A DNA stretch of 64,000 bases from Aquipluma nitroreducens (GTDB lineage: Bacteria; Bacteroidota; Bacteroidia; Bacteroidales; Prolixibacteraceae), in the NCBI RefSeq assembly GCF_009689585.1, contig NZ_AP018694.1, forward strand, positions 744,001-808,000, read 5' to 3'. A model generated the notes under the pieces. The model worked only from the letters and a program-made list of their open reading frames with translations. It was not told the origin of the DNA and did no database searches. Positions 47,955 through 56,196 of the stretch are shown here, one piece after another. How positions within the stretch are numbered: the first letter of the stretch is position 1; every line of letters starts with the position of its first letter. The position numbers were made by a program, and so were the translations under genes.

Positions 47955-49052
47955 TTAAAGCTCACTGTTTTTATAATCCCACCCCAAAACACTCGAGATT
48001 ACCGGCAAAACATGTGCTGCCATTTTACGTTGCCCTGAATAATTGGGGTGATAGTCCGATCCTAAATCTTTTTCAGGATTTGTCAGATAACTTGGGATTC
48101 CTACAAAATAGATATTCTTTTTTTGAGCTACGTTCCTGAAATCTTCAACCATTTCCTTTACATATGAGTAGCAAGGTTCATCAATCATCGGGCCTACAAT
48201 GCAAAATATTGGAAGATCACCGTATTGCTTGCGAACATCATTGATCAGGTTTTCATACCCTTTCTTGAAAACGACCTTATCGGGAAAAGGCTGAGTGCTG
48301 AAATCGTTGGTTCCCAAATTGATTACGACCAAATCAGGTTTCCATTGATCAAAATTCCAACTGGGTGAATCTTTTTCATCAAATAACCGGTTAAACCGGG
48401 CAGGCATTGTTCCTGTTGGCGAAACTTTTTCCTTGTATCCATAATTGCGCACAACACCTTCGCCCGAATGTGCTACAATGTGGTAATCGGCATTAAAGGC
48501 ACGTGCCATGATTGGCGCATAACTCTGATAATTGTTTTCAGTCGATGGTTTAAAATGTTCGCCTTTCGAAAGCCCTTCGGTTCCATAACCACAGGTAATT
48601 GAGTTGCCAATAAATTCGATTTTGCGAACTGGAATCTCTTTCCATGGAAGCATTTCTCCATTTTCAGAAAGAAGAATTCCTTTAAATGTGCCCAGTCCCT
48701 GATTTCCTTCGGTTCGCTTGTAAATCTGAACGTTGTGGATTTGCGTACCAAGTTCGGAACCGAGAACCAATGTCGTATCACTTTTAACGTCAAAAATTTT
48801 TACAGGCTGATCATCAACAAAAACATTGTAATAATTGTGACCGGTGTCGCTCATTTTAACCGAACATTCGGCACTTCTGAAACTGAATTGGATGTAAACG
48901 CCCGACCAGTCGAACCTCACTTCCTGCGGATTTGAAAAATCGAACCGCCCAACGTACCGGATGTAGGTATTGCTGGCAGGTATAAATTTGGATTGTGCCC
49001 AACCGTTGCTACCCAACAAAAAGAAAACAAATACAAAGAATAATTGCTTCAT
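47955..49052 (-). CDS. SGNH/GDSL esterase of the CE2 type (deacetylase)
   Basis: A 365-residue secreted esterase (signal MKQLFFVFVFFLLGSNGWAQ). An N-terminal beta-sandwich (about 20-130: YIRYVGRFDFSNPQEVRFDW) precedes the SGNH hydrolase domain. The nucleophile block is FIGNSITCGYG, followed by VVINLGTNDFS and the terminal SDYHPNYSGQRKMA with Asp/His. This two-domain layout is that of carbohydrate esterase family 2, which removes acetyl groups from plant glycans. It stands alone on the minus strand. Confidence 0.9.
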   Translation of the reverse strand: MKQLFFVFVFFLLGSNGWAQSKFIPASNTYIRYVGRFDFSNPQEVRFDWSGVYIQFSFRSAECSVKMSDTGHNYYNVFVDDQPVKIFDVKSDTTLVLGSELGTQIHNVQIYKRTEGNQGLGTFKGILLSENGEMLPWKEIPVRKIEFIGNSITCGYGTEGLSKGEHFKPSTENNYQSYAPIMARAFNADYHIVAHSGEGVVRNYGYKEKVSPTGTMPARFNRLFDEKDSPSWNFDQWKPDLVVINLGTNDFSTQPFPDKVVFKKGYENLINDVRKQYGDLPIFCIVGPMIDEPCYSYVKEMVEDFRNVAQKKNIYFVGIPSYLTNPEKDLGSDYHPNYSGQRKMAAHVLPVISSVLGWDYKNSEL

Positions 49053-49190
49053 AAATAATAAGTTTAATGTTCAATGTTGAAAGTTAAAAGTTTTATAATG
49101 ACAAGCGTCTGACAAAACTCAAGTCGAATGCTAACAAGGAGCAGCTCTTCCGTCTTCGGACTCCGGTTTCCGGTCTTCCGACTTTAGTTC

Positions 49191-49670
49191 TCATTCAAAA
49201 AACGCTTCAACGCCCGGATAATGATATTTCTCGCGAGCCTCGGTTTCAGACAAGAGAAAAAATCGCAGTTCGGCTTCGGCACAAACCACACCTAAAGAAT
49301 TGATCAATCGGGATTGAATCGTTGCCATTCGTTTGTTTTGTTCCAACAGTTTTGCCCGAATTGTAATTTCGCCCTGATCGATCATCAACGGCTTTTTAAA
49401 CCTGACTTTCATTTCAGCGGTTACACCAACCGTTCCGCATTTAACATACACCACCCAACCTGCAATTTCGTCAAGCAAAGTCGACTGAATTCCACCATGC
49501 AAAACTTTCGGATAACTCTGCAAAATCGGACGGGGATTCCAGAATGAAACCACTTCGTCGCCGTCTTCCCAAAATTCGAGGTGTAATCCAAATTCATTAT
49601 AAGGAGAGCATCCAAAGCACTGATAGATTTCCGGATCGTCGTTCAGGTGAATATTTTTAATCTTTCTCAT
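49191..49670 (-). CDS. PaaI family thioesterase (4HBT hot-dog fold)
   Basis: A 159-residue cytoplasmic thioesterase. CFGCSPYNEFGLHLEFW near the N-terminus, VLHGGIQSTLLDEIAGWVVY (catalytic region) and GVTAEMKVRFKKPLMIDQGE are PaaI-type hot-dog motifs. Such enzymes hydrolyse (often aromatic) acyl-CoA thioesters. It is convergent with no partner and is followed by an intergenic repeat near 49135-49185. Confidence 0.9.
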   Translation of the reverse strand: MRKIKNIHLNDDPEIYQCFGCSPYNEFGLHLEFWEDGDEVVSFWNPRPILQSYPKVLHGGIQSTLLDEIAGWVVYVKCGTVGVTAEMKVRFKKPLMIDQGEITIRAKLLEQNKRMATIQSRLINSLGVVCAEAELRFFLLSETEAREKYHYPGVEAFFE

Positions 49671-49876
49671 GATTTACAAAAATAATAAACCCTCCCAATC
49701 AAGGTTTGATACCCGAATTTATTTCAGGAGAAATGAACTTTACTTAAGCCGATCAACGTTATTTCTGAAAAACAAACCCGAATAAGCCTGAAATGAACCG
49801 AATAGCAACGATTTCGTTGAAAATAATTGACTTTTAAATCCATTTTATCTAGTTTAGGCAAACAAAAAAATCGAAA

Positions 49877-50746
49877 ATGATCAAGTCGTCCGAACTCATT
49901 ATAAATGCTGATGGAAGTATTTTCCATTTGCACCTTAAACCTGAACAAATTGCAGACAATATCATTCTGGTTGGCGACCCGGGAAGGGTTGAGCTGATTG
50001 GAAAACTACTCACTGAAATCGAATTTCAGGTGCAGAACCGCGAATTTGTTTCAACAACCGGGAAATACAATAATCAACGCGTTACCATTGTTTCAACCGG
50101 CATTGGAACCGACAATATCGACATTGTAGTCAACGAACTGGATGCGCTGGCCAACATTAATTTGGTCACCCGCGAGATTAATCCGGTTCACCGCAAATTA
50201 AATTTTATCCGGATCGGAACTTCAGGAGGACTTCAGGATTATCTGGGTGTAAATTCATTTGTTATTTCCCAAAAAGCCATTGGATTTGACGGTCTGCTGA
50301 ACTTTTATGCCAACCGCAACTCGGTTTCAGATCTGGCATTTGAGGAGGCTTTCAGAAAGCATACCGAATGGGGCAAGCAATTAACATCACCGTATGTGGT
50401 TAATTGCTCCGAATTACTTCTGAAAAAGATGCATCGCGATGACACAATCGCAGGAGTGACCATTTCGGCGCCTGGATTTTACGGTCCACAGGGAAGAGTT
50501 TTAAGATTACCGTTGGCTGATCCTGACTTGAATGAAAAAATTGAATCATTCGTGTTCGAAGGACATAAAATAACCAACTTCGAAATGGAATGTTCGGCTA
50601 TTTATGGATTGTCGAAACTACTCGGGCACGAAGCTTTGACCATTTGCCTGATTATTGCCAACCGCTTAAAAAAGGAAGCAAACTCGGATTATCATCAATC
50701 GATGGAAACATTGATTAAACTGGTACTTGATCGCTTAACAAGTTAA
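49877..50746 (+). CDS. Nucleoside phosphorylase (uridine phosphorylase-like)
   Basis: A 289-residue PNP/UDP phosphorylase family enzyme that splits nucleosides with phosphate. Phosphate-binding motif LVGDPGRVELIGKLL, VTIVSTGIGTDNIDIVVNEL, IRIGTSGGLQDYLG and the ribose-binding NFEMECSAIYGLSKLLG (Glu-Met-Glu) are visible. Purine or pyrimidine preference is not certain. It is followed after 12 bp by the transglutaminase-like gene. Confidence 0.91.
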   Translation: MIKSSELIINADGSIFHLHLKPEQIADNIILVGDPGRVELIGKLLTEIEFQVQNREFVSTTGKYNNQRVTIVSTGIGTDNIDIVVNELDALANINLVTREINPVHRKLNFIRIGTSGGLQDYLGVNSFVISQKAIGFDGLLNFYANRNSVSDLAFEEAFRKHTEWGKQLTSPYVVNCSELLLKKMHRDDTIAGVTISAPGFYGPQGRVLRLPLADPDLNEKIESFVFEGHKITNFEMECSAIYGLSKLLGHEALTICLIIANRLKKEANSDYHQSMETLIKLVLDRLTS

Positions 50747-50758
50747 ACAAAAGCAAAT

Positions 50759-51625
50759 ATGAATGAGCTCAAGCTGGACTCTCTGATAAAACTACTTGAC
50801 GATCCTGATGATTCAGTCTTTAATCTTGTTTTAGTTGAAATACTAAAGGAGGATATTTCGATTGTTGATCGTCTGGAACACATTTGGGAAACCAGTTTTG
50901 AAGAGTTGGTTCAGCAACGGATTGAGCTCATTATTCAGCAAATTCAGCTTAACGACACCAAAAACAAAATTAAAAATTGGGCCAGCCAGGAAACGCTCGA
51001 TCTATTTGAAGGGATATTTTTGATTTCACGTTACCAGTATCCGGAGCTAAAACTCAAATCCATTCAGATTCAACTCGAGAAAATCAGAAAAGATGTTTGG
51101 CTCGAATTCAAGAATTCGCTGACTTCACTTGAGAAAATCACCATTCTGAACCACATTTTCTTCGATCACTACAAATTTAAAATTAACCGCGACAATACCG
51201 AATTACCACAAAACTCCTACATCAATCGTGTATTGGATACACGAAGAGGCAATCCCATTTCAATCACGATTATCTATACTTTAATCGCGCGCTCACTCAA
51301 TCTTCCCGTCCATTACATCGATTTTGACAACAACCCGTTAGTGGGTTATTTCGATAAGGATATGGCCAGATTGGTGAATGAAGAAGGCAGCAACAGCCAA
51401 ATTCTGTTCTATATTAACCCATCGAATAAAGGGGCGATTATTGGACCGAAGGAAGTCGATTACTTGCGTCAATCAGCCGAAAACCAGGAAAATAACCATC
51501 AACCTGAACCTTGTCCCGACCGGATTGTAATTAAACGACTGGTCGAAAAACTTAGCTACGATTACAAACAGGCAGGATTACTTGAAAAGGTTAATTACCT
51601 GAAAGAAATAGCTGAAATACTTTAA
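50759..51625 (+). CDS. Transglutaminase-like family protein (SirB1/Transglut_core2 type)
   Basis: A 288-residue cytoplasmic protein. The C-terminal half has the block INRVLDTRRGNPISITIIYT, matching the SirB1 N-terminal/transglutaminase-core2 family, followed by LNLPVHYIDFDNNPLVGYF. The catalytic Cys-His pair of true transglutaminases is not evident, so enzymatic activity is uncertain. The N-terminal 100 residues are helical. It shares a transcript with the nucleoside phosphorylase. Confidence 0.85.
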   Translation: MNELKLDSLIKLLDDPDDSVFNLVLVEILKEDISIVDRLEHIWETSFEELVQQRIELIIQQIQLNDTKNKIKNWASQETLDLFEGIFLISRYQYPELKLKSIQIQLEKIRKDVWLEFKNSLTSLEKITILNHIFFDHYKFKINRDNTELPQNSYINRVLDTRRGNPISITIIYTLIARSLNLPVHYIDFDNNPLVGYFDKDMARLVNEEGSNSQILFYINPSNKGAIIGPKEVDYLRQSAENQENNHQPEPCPDRIVIKRLVEKLSYDYKQAGLLEKVNYLKEIAEIL

Positions 51626-51748
51626 ACGGTCCACTTTAAAACCAACTGTTGACTACAATATCAATTGCATGTCAAATGAACCAATAGAACGATAAAGAGT
51701 CAATTTTCACTAATTGAGAACTAATTGTAGAATCTTTTTATCGACCTG

Positions 51749-51779
51749 TTTGAATAATAGCGAATTATTTCTATTTTTG
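51749..51779 (+). promoter_or_regulatory. Promoter of the rpsF-rpsR-rplI operon
   Basis: A Bacteroidota-type promoter: -33 TTTG at 51749-51752, a 19-bp spacer, and -7 TATTTTTG at 51772-51779. It ends about 50 bp upstream of the rpsF ATG at 51833. Confidence 0.75.
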
Positions 51780-51832
51780 CGCCTCCTATTTTTAGGTATA
51801 AAGTATTCATGTATAATTAATTCAGAAGTTTT

Positions 51833-52186
51833 ATGAAAAACCAGTATGAAACCGTTTTCATTATTACTCCCGTTTTATCTGATATTCAGGTAAAGGAAAC
51901 GGTAAAAAAATTCAGAGACATCATCACCGAACATGGTGGAGAGATGGTCAATGAAGAGGACTGGGGATTACGCAAATTAGCTTATCCCATTCAAAAAAAA
52001 TCGACAGGGTTCTATCAGCTCTTCGAATTTGCCGCCGACCCATCGTTTGCAAAAATCTGGGAAACTCAATTCAGACGCGACGAACGTATTATCCGTTTCC
52101 TGACTTTCAGCAAGGATAAACATGCCGTTGCTTACAGCGAAAAAAGAAGAAACAAAACAAAAGCTAAAACTGAAAAGGAGAACTAA
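51833..52186 (+). CDS. rpsF: 30S ribosomal protein S6
   Basis: A 117-residue ribosomal protein of the small-subunit platform, binding 16S rRNA with S18. The ferredoxin-like fold is shown by [40 protein letters not shown] and [14 protein letters not shown]. It is the first gene of the S6-S18-L9 operon, followed by rpsR after 3 bp. Length and order are standard for the phylum, which lacks priB here. Confidence 0.97.
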   Translation: MKNQYETVFIITPVLSDIQVKETVKKFRDIITEHGGEMVNEEDWGLRKLAYPIQKKSTGFYQLFEFAADPSFAKIWETQFRRDERIIRFLTFSKDKHAVAYSEKRRNKTKAKTEKEN

Positions 52187-52189
52187 ACG

Positions 52190-52459
52190 ATGTCAGCAAA
52201 TTCAAGTGAAATCAGATATTTGACCCCACCATCGGTTGAAATCAAAAAGAAAAAGTATTGCCGCTTTAAAAAGAACAAAATCAAATTCATTGACTACAAA
52301 GACGGTGAATTTTTGAAAAAATTCTTAAACGAGCAAGGTAAAATTTTACCTCGTCGTATTACCGGAACCTCTTTGAAGTATCAACGCAAAGTGGCCAAAG
52401 CAGTTAAAAGAGCACGTCATATCGCGTTACTGCCATATGTTACTGATATGATGAAATAA
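52190..52459 (+). CDS. rpsR: 30S ribosomal protein S18
   Basis: An 89-residue ribosomal protein that pairs with S6. Signature segments are [39 protein letters not shown] and [17 protein letters not shown]. There is a 3-bp gap from rpsF and 20 bp to rplI. The single Cys (YCRF) is a remnant of the zinc site present in some orthologues. Confidence 0.97.
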   Translation: MSANSSEIRYLTPPSVEIKKKKYCRFKKNKIKFIDYKDGEFLKKFLNEQGKILPRRITGTSLKYQRKVAKAVKRARHIALLPYVTDMMK

Positions 52460-52479
52460 TTTTAAAAGCTGAATAAAAA

Positions 52480-52926
52480 ATGGAAATTATATTATTACAG
52501 GACGTCGCACGACTAGGGTCGAAAGATGATGTTATTACTGTTAAAGACGGATTTGGCCGCAACTTTTTGATTCCTCAGAAACTGGCTGTAATCGCCACCG
52601 GATCAGCAAAAAAAGTTTTGGCTGAAAATATTAAACAAAGAGCTCACAAAGAAGCAAAATTAAAAGATCTTGCTTTAAGTATTGCGGAGAAACTCAAGAC
52701 TGTTCAACTGGTTATTGGTGCAAAAACTAGCTCAACCGGAAAGATTTTCGGTTCGGTTAATACCATCATGTTAGCTGAAGCTATCAATGCCAAAGGATTT
52801 GAAATCGACCGCAAACAGATTATGATTTCAGACGACAGTGTTAAAGAAGTTGGAAACTATACTGCCAAAATCAAATTACACAAAGAAGTAATCGTTGAAT
52901 TAGGCTTCGAAGTAGTTTCAGAATAA
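52480..52926 (+). CDS. rplI: 50S ribosomal protein L9
   Basis: A 148-residue two-domain ribosomal protein. The N-terminal domain MEIILLQDVARLGSKDDVIT, DGFGRNFLIPQKLA is diagnostic. A long helix connects it to the C-terminal domain (ISDDSVKEVGNYTAKIKLHK). It binds 23S rRNA near the L1 stalk. It is the last gene of its operon, with a strong terminator about 55 bp downstream. Confidence 0.97.
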   Translation: MEIILLQDVARLGSKDDVITVKDGFGRNFLIPQKLAVIATGSAKKVLAENIKQRAHKEAKLKDLALSIAEKLKTVQLVIGAKTSSTGKIFGSVNTIMLAEAINAKGFEIDRKQIMISDDSVKEVGNYTAKIKLHKEVIVELGFEVVSE

Positions 52927-52980
52927 ATTTATTAACCGTTTATAAATACAGAACTCAAGCATTTTCAAACAAACAGATAG

Positions 52981-53013
52981 AGCCACTCGTCCTCACATGC
53001 GAGTGGCTTTTTT
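52981..53013 (+). terminator. Intrinsic terminator of the ribosomal protein operon
   Basis: AGCCACTCG (52981-52989) and CGAGTGGCT (53000-53008) form a 9-bp GC-rich stem followed by five T residues. Confidence 0.9.
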
Positions 53014-53118
53014 ATGCTCAATTTTCTGAAAATTATTCTGCACCAAATACCGTGAACAATTTGGATTGAAATGAGTTGTGATGAATGATTTGGTATATCA
53101 TTTTTAATTCCTACAAAC

Positions 53119-54012
53119 ATGAAAAAAACATTATCAGTACTCATCCTGTTAATTGTTATTTTAAGCGGAATTCCAAAATTGTCCTACTCACAGAATACTC
53201 AAGACTCTACCAAATATCAAATAGAAACAATTGATGGCAACGAGTATTTTGGAATTATCCTGAATCAAACATCTGAAACAATCCGGATAAAAACCGACAA
53301 ACTCGGGGAGATTACAATTCCGCAATCTGAAATAAAAAAAATTTCGCAACTCACGGCGGTTCAATCAAAAAATGGGACCTACTGGCTTGATAATCCTCAG
53401 GAGACTCGTTACTTTTGGGCACCTAACGGCTATAGCCTTAAGCAAGGAGAAGGTTATTACCAAAACGTGTGGGTTCTTTTTAATCAGGCTGTTTATGGCA
53501 TAACCAACCATTTTTCAGCCGGGATAGGCACTGTTCCACTATTTCTTTTTGCATCGTCATATACACCGGCATGGATAACAGTCAAATTTTCGGTTCCTGT
53601 TGTTGAAAACAAATTCAATTTGGGTATTGGTGCCCTTATGGGAACCGTTGTCGGAGAATCAAAAGCCGGATTTGGAATTTTATATGGAATTGCCACATTC
53701 GGATCGAAAGACCAAAACCTGAATATAGGCTTAGGCTGGGGTTATGCCGGCGGAGAAATGGCAAGCAATCCAACAATTAACATCAGCGGAATGATTCGAA
53801 CCGGAGCTAAAGGTTATTTCATTACTGAGAACTATTTCATTGGGACTCCGGACAACTTCATGGTTCTGATGTCATTGGGAGGTCGCCGGATAATCAAACA
53901 TACCGGATTAGACTTCGGTGCATTCATACCCATTGGAGGTGATATTGGAAGTTTTATTGCCATTCCATGGCTTGGATTGACCATCCCATTTGGAACAAAG
54001 ACACAGAATTAA
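53119..54012 (+). CDS. Hypothetical exported protein with Sm-like start and beta-rich barrel-like body
   Basis: A 297-residue protein with a signal peptide (SVLILLIVILSGIPKLSYSQ). Residues about 35-75 (YQIETIDGNEYFGIILNQTS, ETIRIKTDKLGEITIPQSEI) resemble a small beta-barrel of the Sm/LSm type seen in secreted Bacteroidota proteins. The rest has alternating hydrophobic strands with glycines (GITNHFSAGIGTVPLFLF, NLNIGLGWGYAGGEM) suggestive of an outer-membrane barrel. I know no named function. It stands alone between the L9 operon and a minus-strand gene. Confidence 0.75.
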   Translation: MKKTLSVLILLIVILSGIPKLSYSQNTQDSTKYQIETIDGNEYFGIILNQTSETIRIKTDKLGEITIPQSEIKKISQLTAVQSKNGTYWLDNPQETRYFWAPNGYSLKQGEGYYQNVWVLFNQAVYGITNHFSAGIGTVPLFLFASSYTPAWITVKFSVPVVENKFNLGIGALMGTVVGESKAGFGILYGIATFGSKDQNLNIGLGWGYAGGEMASNPTINISGMIRTGAKGYFITENYFIGTPDNFMVLMSLGGRRIIKHTGLDFGAFIPIGGDIGSFIAIPWLGLTIPFGTKTQN

Positions 54013-54103
54013 ACAAATAAGACTGAAAGTTGTGTCTGGTTTTCATCAGCAGTCCTTTGTAGTAGTTGGCTTCGCGTCAATTGGCAAGGACACGATTTCC
54101 TGG

Positions 54104-54613
54104 TTACTTCTGAATAACAACTCCTTCGGTCGTAAACGATATACCCTGCTGCCCCGTTGTTCCAATCATTACACCTTGAAAATAGGGTCTTTGAGCTTCT
54201 GATTTCGCTGCCCCCCACTCTACCACAAAACTGGCTCCGACTCCACCGGTATCATCCTTATTTTCAACAACAAAATCAACTGACTCCATAGGTTTGACTA
54301 GTAGAGTAGATTCGTTGTAACGGCGCACCTTTTCCCCCGTCGAATTGTAATAATCAATCGAAAAAAGATAGATGGAATCCTTAAAAGAAGTATTCCGAAT
54401 ACTTAATGTTGCCGTAAGCGAAAATGTATGTTTAGAATCGATGTAATAAATATCGCTGTAAATCGGGATGTAAACCAATTCTGTTCGCTCGAAAGTGGAT
54501 TTATTAACTTCGGCAAAATGAAAATCTGAATGATGTTTGGTTTCCGGAGCCTTATTTTGAGAACATGAAGTCAAGATGGCCAGAATTAAACTGAGAAAAA
54601 AAAGTGGCTTCAT
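54104..54613 (-). CDS. DUF3124 family lipoprotein
   Basis: A lipoprotein of about 169 residues from ATG 54613 (MKPLFFLSLILAILTSCSQN; lipobox Cys in LTSCSQ). The longer frame from 54679 is rejected. The body ERTELVYIPIYSDIYYIDSK, TLSIRNTS, DYYNSTGEKVRRYNES and SFVVEWGAA matches the DUF3124 family of unknown function. It lies convergent to the hypothetical protein gene and downstream of the repeat at 54683-54795. Confidence 0.85.
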   Translation of the reverse strand: MKPLFFLSLILAILTSCSQNKAPETKHHSDFHFAEVNKSTFERTELVYIPIYSDIYYIDSKHTFSLTATLSIRNTSFKDSIYLFSIDYYNSTGEKVRRYNESTLLVKPMESVDFVVENKDDTGGVGASFVVEWGAAKSEAQRPYFQGVMIGTTGQQGISFTTEGVVIQK

Positions 54614-54682
54614 AGAACATATTTTAGGTTGATTGGTAAATGTACAAAGATTCAAACAAAACCTACCTCCTGAAATCAAAAA

Positions 54683-54795
54683 AGAGACTGTTTCAAAATT
54701 CGGGATATTCGCGAATCAAGTCATCCCGAATTTATTTCGGGATCTGAAATAAAACGGATGTGATCCTGAAACAAGTTCAGGATGACGAACTCACA
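54683..54795. repeat. Intergenic repeat with two hairpins
   Basis: Contains ATCCCGAATTTATTTCGGGAT and TCCTGAAACAAGTTCAGGA hairpins between the DUF3124 gene and the end of sucB. TCCTGAACTTGTTTCAGGAT-type repeats are widely dispersed in bacterial genomes. They could also serve as a terminator for sucB on the minus strand. Confidence 0.7.
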
Positions 54796-54803
54796 TTAAA
54801 TTC

Positions 54804-56096
54804 TTACAAACCCAACAAGATTTCCTCCGGATTCCGCCCACTGGTGAGCAATCGTTCCGGATTCTCAATCAGTTCTTTTATTTTCACCAGGAAACCCACG
54901 GAATCTTTCCCGTCGATGATGCGGTGATCGTACGATAGAGCCACGTACATCATCGGACGGATCACAACTTGTCCGTTCACAGCAATTGGACGATCAACAA
55001 TGTTGTGCATCCCTAAAATAGCCGACTGAGGTGGATTAATAATTGGCGTCGACATCAATGAACCAAAAGTTCCACCATTGGTAATTGTAAATGTTCCACC
55101 CGTAAGTTCCTCAACGGTTATCTTTTTAGTTCGGGCTTTTTCGGCCAGCACTTTTAATTCAATTTCTATTTCAGCTATTGTTTTACTTTCTGTATTCCGG
55201 ATAATCGGAACCATCAGGCCTTTTGGCGTTTGCACTGCAATTCCGATATCCACAAATTCAGGAGAAATAATTTCTTCGCCATCGATTTGAGCATTAATTG
55301 TTGGATGAAATTGCATAGCCTCAGCCACTGCTTTACTAAAAATGGACATAAAACCCAGTTTCAAGCCATATTTCCCGACAAACTTATCCTGAAGTTTTGT
55401 GCGCATCTCCATCACCCTGCTCATGTCAATTTCATTAAAAGTGGTGAGCATGGCCGTTTCGTTCTTTACCGCCACCAAACGTTCACTCAACTTGCGTCGC
55501 AAAGAAGTCATTTTCTCTCGTTTTTCCTCGCGTGAAAATGCTTTCGCTTCGACAGGCTCAGCGAACGGAACACCGCTCACTGAGCTTGTCGAAGTGAGCT
55601 TGTCAATCTTCGGAAGTGCCAACACAGCTTCAATGTCGCCTTTCGAAATCCGGTGCAATCCGCTCAAAACTTCGTCCATCGAGAGATTGTTTTCCTCCAT
55701 CATTTCACGGGCTACCGGAGTAACCTTTACGTTTGAATCCTCAGGTTTAACAGCTGCTTTCGCTACACTTTTCTTTTCAGGTTCTGAAACTACAGCTTCT
55801 TGAGGCTTCACAAAAAGTTCGGAAGCAATGGGTTCCTTCTCCGGCTTTCGTTCCACAACAAAACTGGTATCGATAGTGCAGGCAATTGCGCCAACAGCAA
55901 CTCGCTCTCCTTCCTGAATTTGTATTTTAATTTGTCCACTTTCTGTTGCTGACAAAGTCAATGTGGCTTTGTCCGATTCTATTTCAGCTACCTCCTGATC
56001 CTTTTCAACAAGATCACCGTCAGCAACCAGCCATTTCCCGAGTTCAACTTCAGTAATTGATTCACCTGGTGTTGGCACTTTGATTTCGATTAACAT
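54804..56096 (-). CDS. sucB: 2-oxoglutarate dehydrogenase E2, dihydrolipoyl succinyltransferase
   Basis: A 430-residue core enzyme of the 2-oxoglutarate dehydrogenase complex (TCA cycle), transferring the succinyl group to CoA. The lipoyl domain (1-78) has lipoyl-Lys43 in [13 protein letters not shown]. The peripheral-subunit-binding domain (about 124-160) contains [20 protein letters not shown]. The catalytic domain ends with [15 protein letters not shown] (His/Asp). Residues 168-184 ([17 protein letters not shown]) come from an in-frame palindromic repeat (55547-55594) in the flexible linker. sucA is 100 bp upstream in the same direction. Confidence 0.95.
   Translation of the reverse strand: MLIEIKVPTPGESITEVELGKWLVADGDLVEKDQEVAEIESDKATLTLSATESGQIKIQIQEGERVAVGAIACTIDTSFVVERKPEKEPIASELFVKPQEAVVSEPEKKSVAKAAVKPEDSNVKVTPVAREMMEENNLSMDEVLSGLHRISKGDIEAVLALPKIDKLTSTSSVSGVPFAEPVEAKAFSREEKREKMTSLRRKLSERLVAVKNETAMLTTFNEIDMSRVMEMRTKLQDKFVGKYGLKLGFMSIFSKAVAEAMQFHPTINAQIDGEEIISPEFVDIGIAVQTPKGLMVPIIRNTESKTIAEIEIELKVLAEKARTKKITVEELTGGTFTITNGGTFGSLMSTPIINPPQSAILGMHNIVDRPIAVNGQVVIRPMMYVALSYDHRIIDGKDSVGFLVKIKELIENPERLLTSGRNPEEILLGL
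55547..55594. repeat. Palindromic repeat inside the sucB linker
   Basis: A 48-bp imperfect inverted repeat starting CTTCGACAGGCTCAGCGAAC and ending GAGCTTGTCGAAG (arms match at about 19 of 22 positions). CTTCGACAGGCTCAG...CTGAGCTTGTCGAAG is a widespread repeat in environmental bacteria. The length is a multiple of three, so the sucB frame is kept and 16 residues are added to the linker. Confidence 0.85.
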
Positions 56097-56196
56097 TTTG
56101 AGTAGTATTGATTTTCGATTTTTCTTTAATTGTTGCGAGTTGCAGGATTCGAGTTACGGGTTTTCCATTTCCGTTCTCCATTCTCCCATCACCCTT

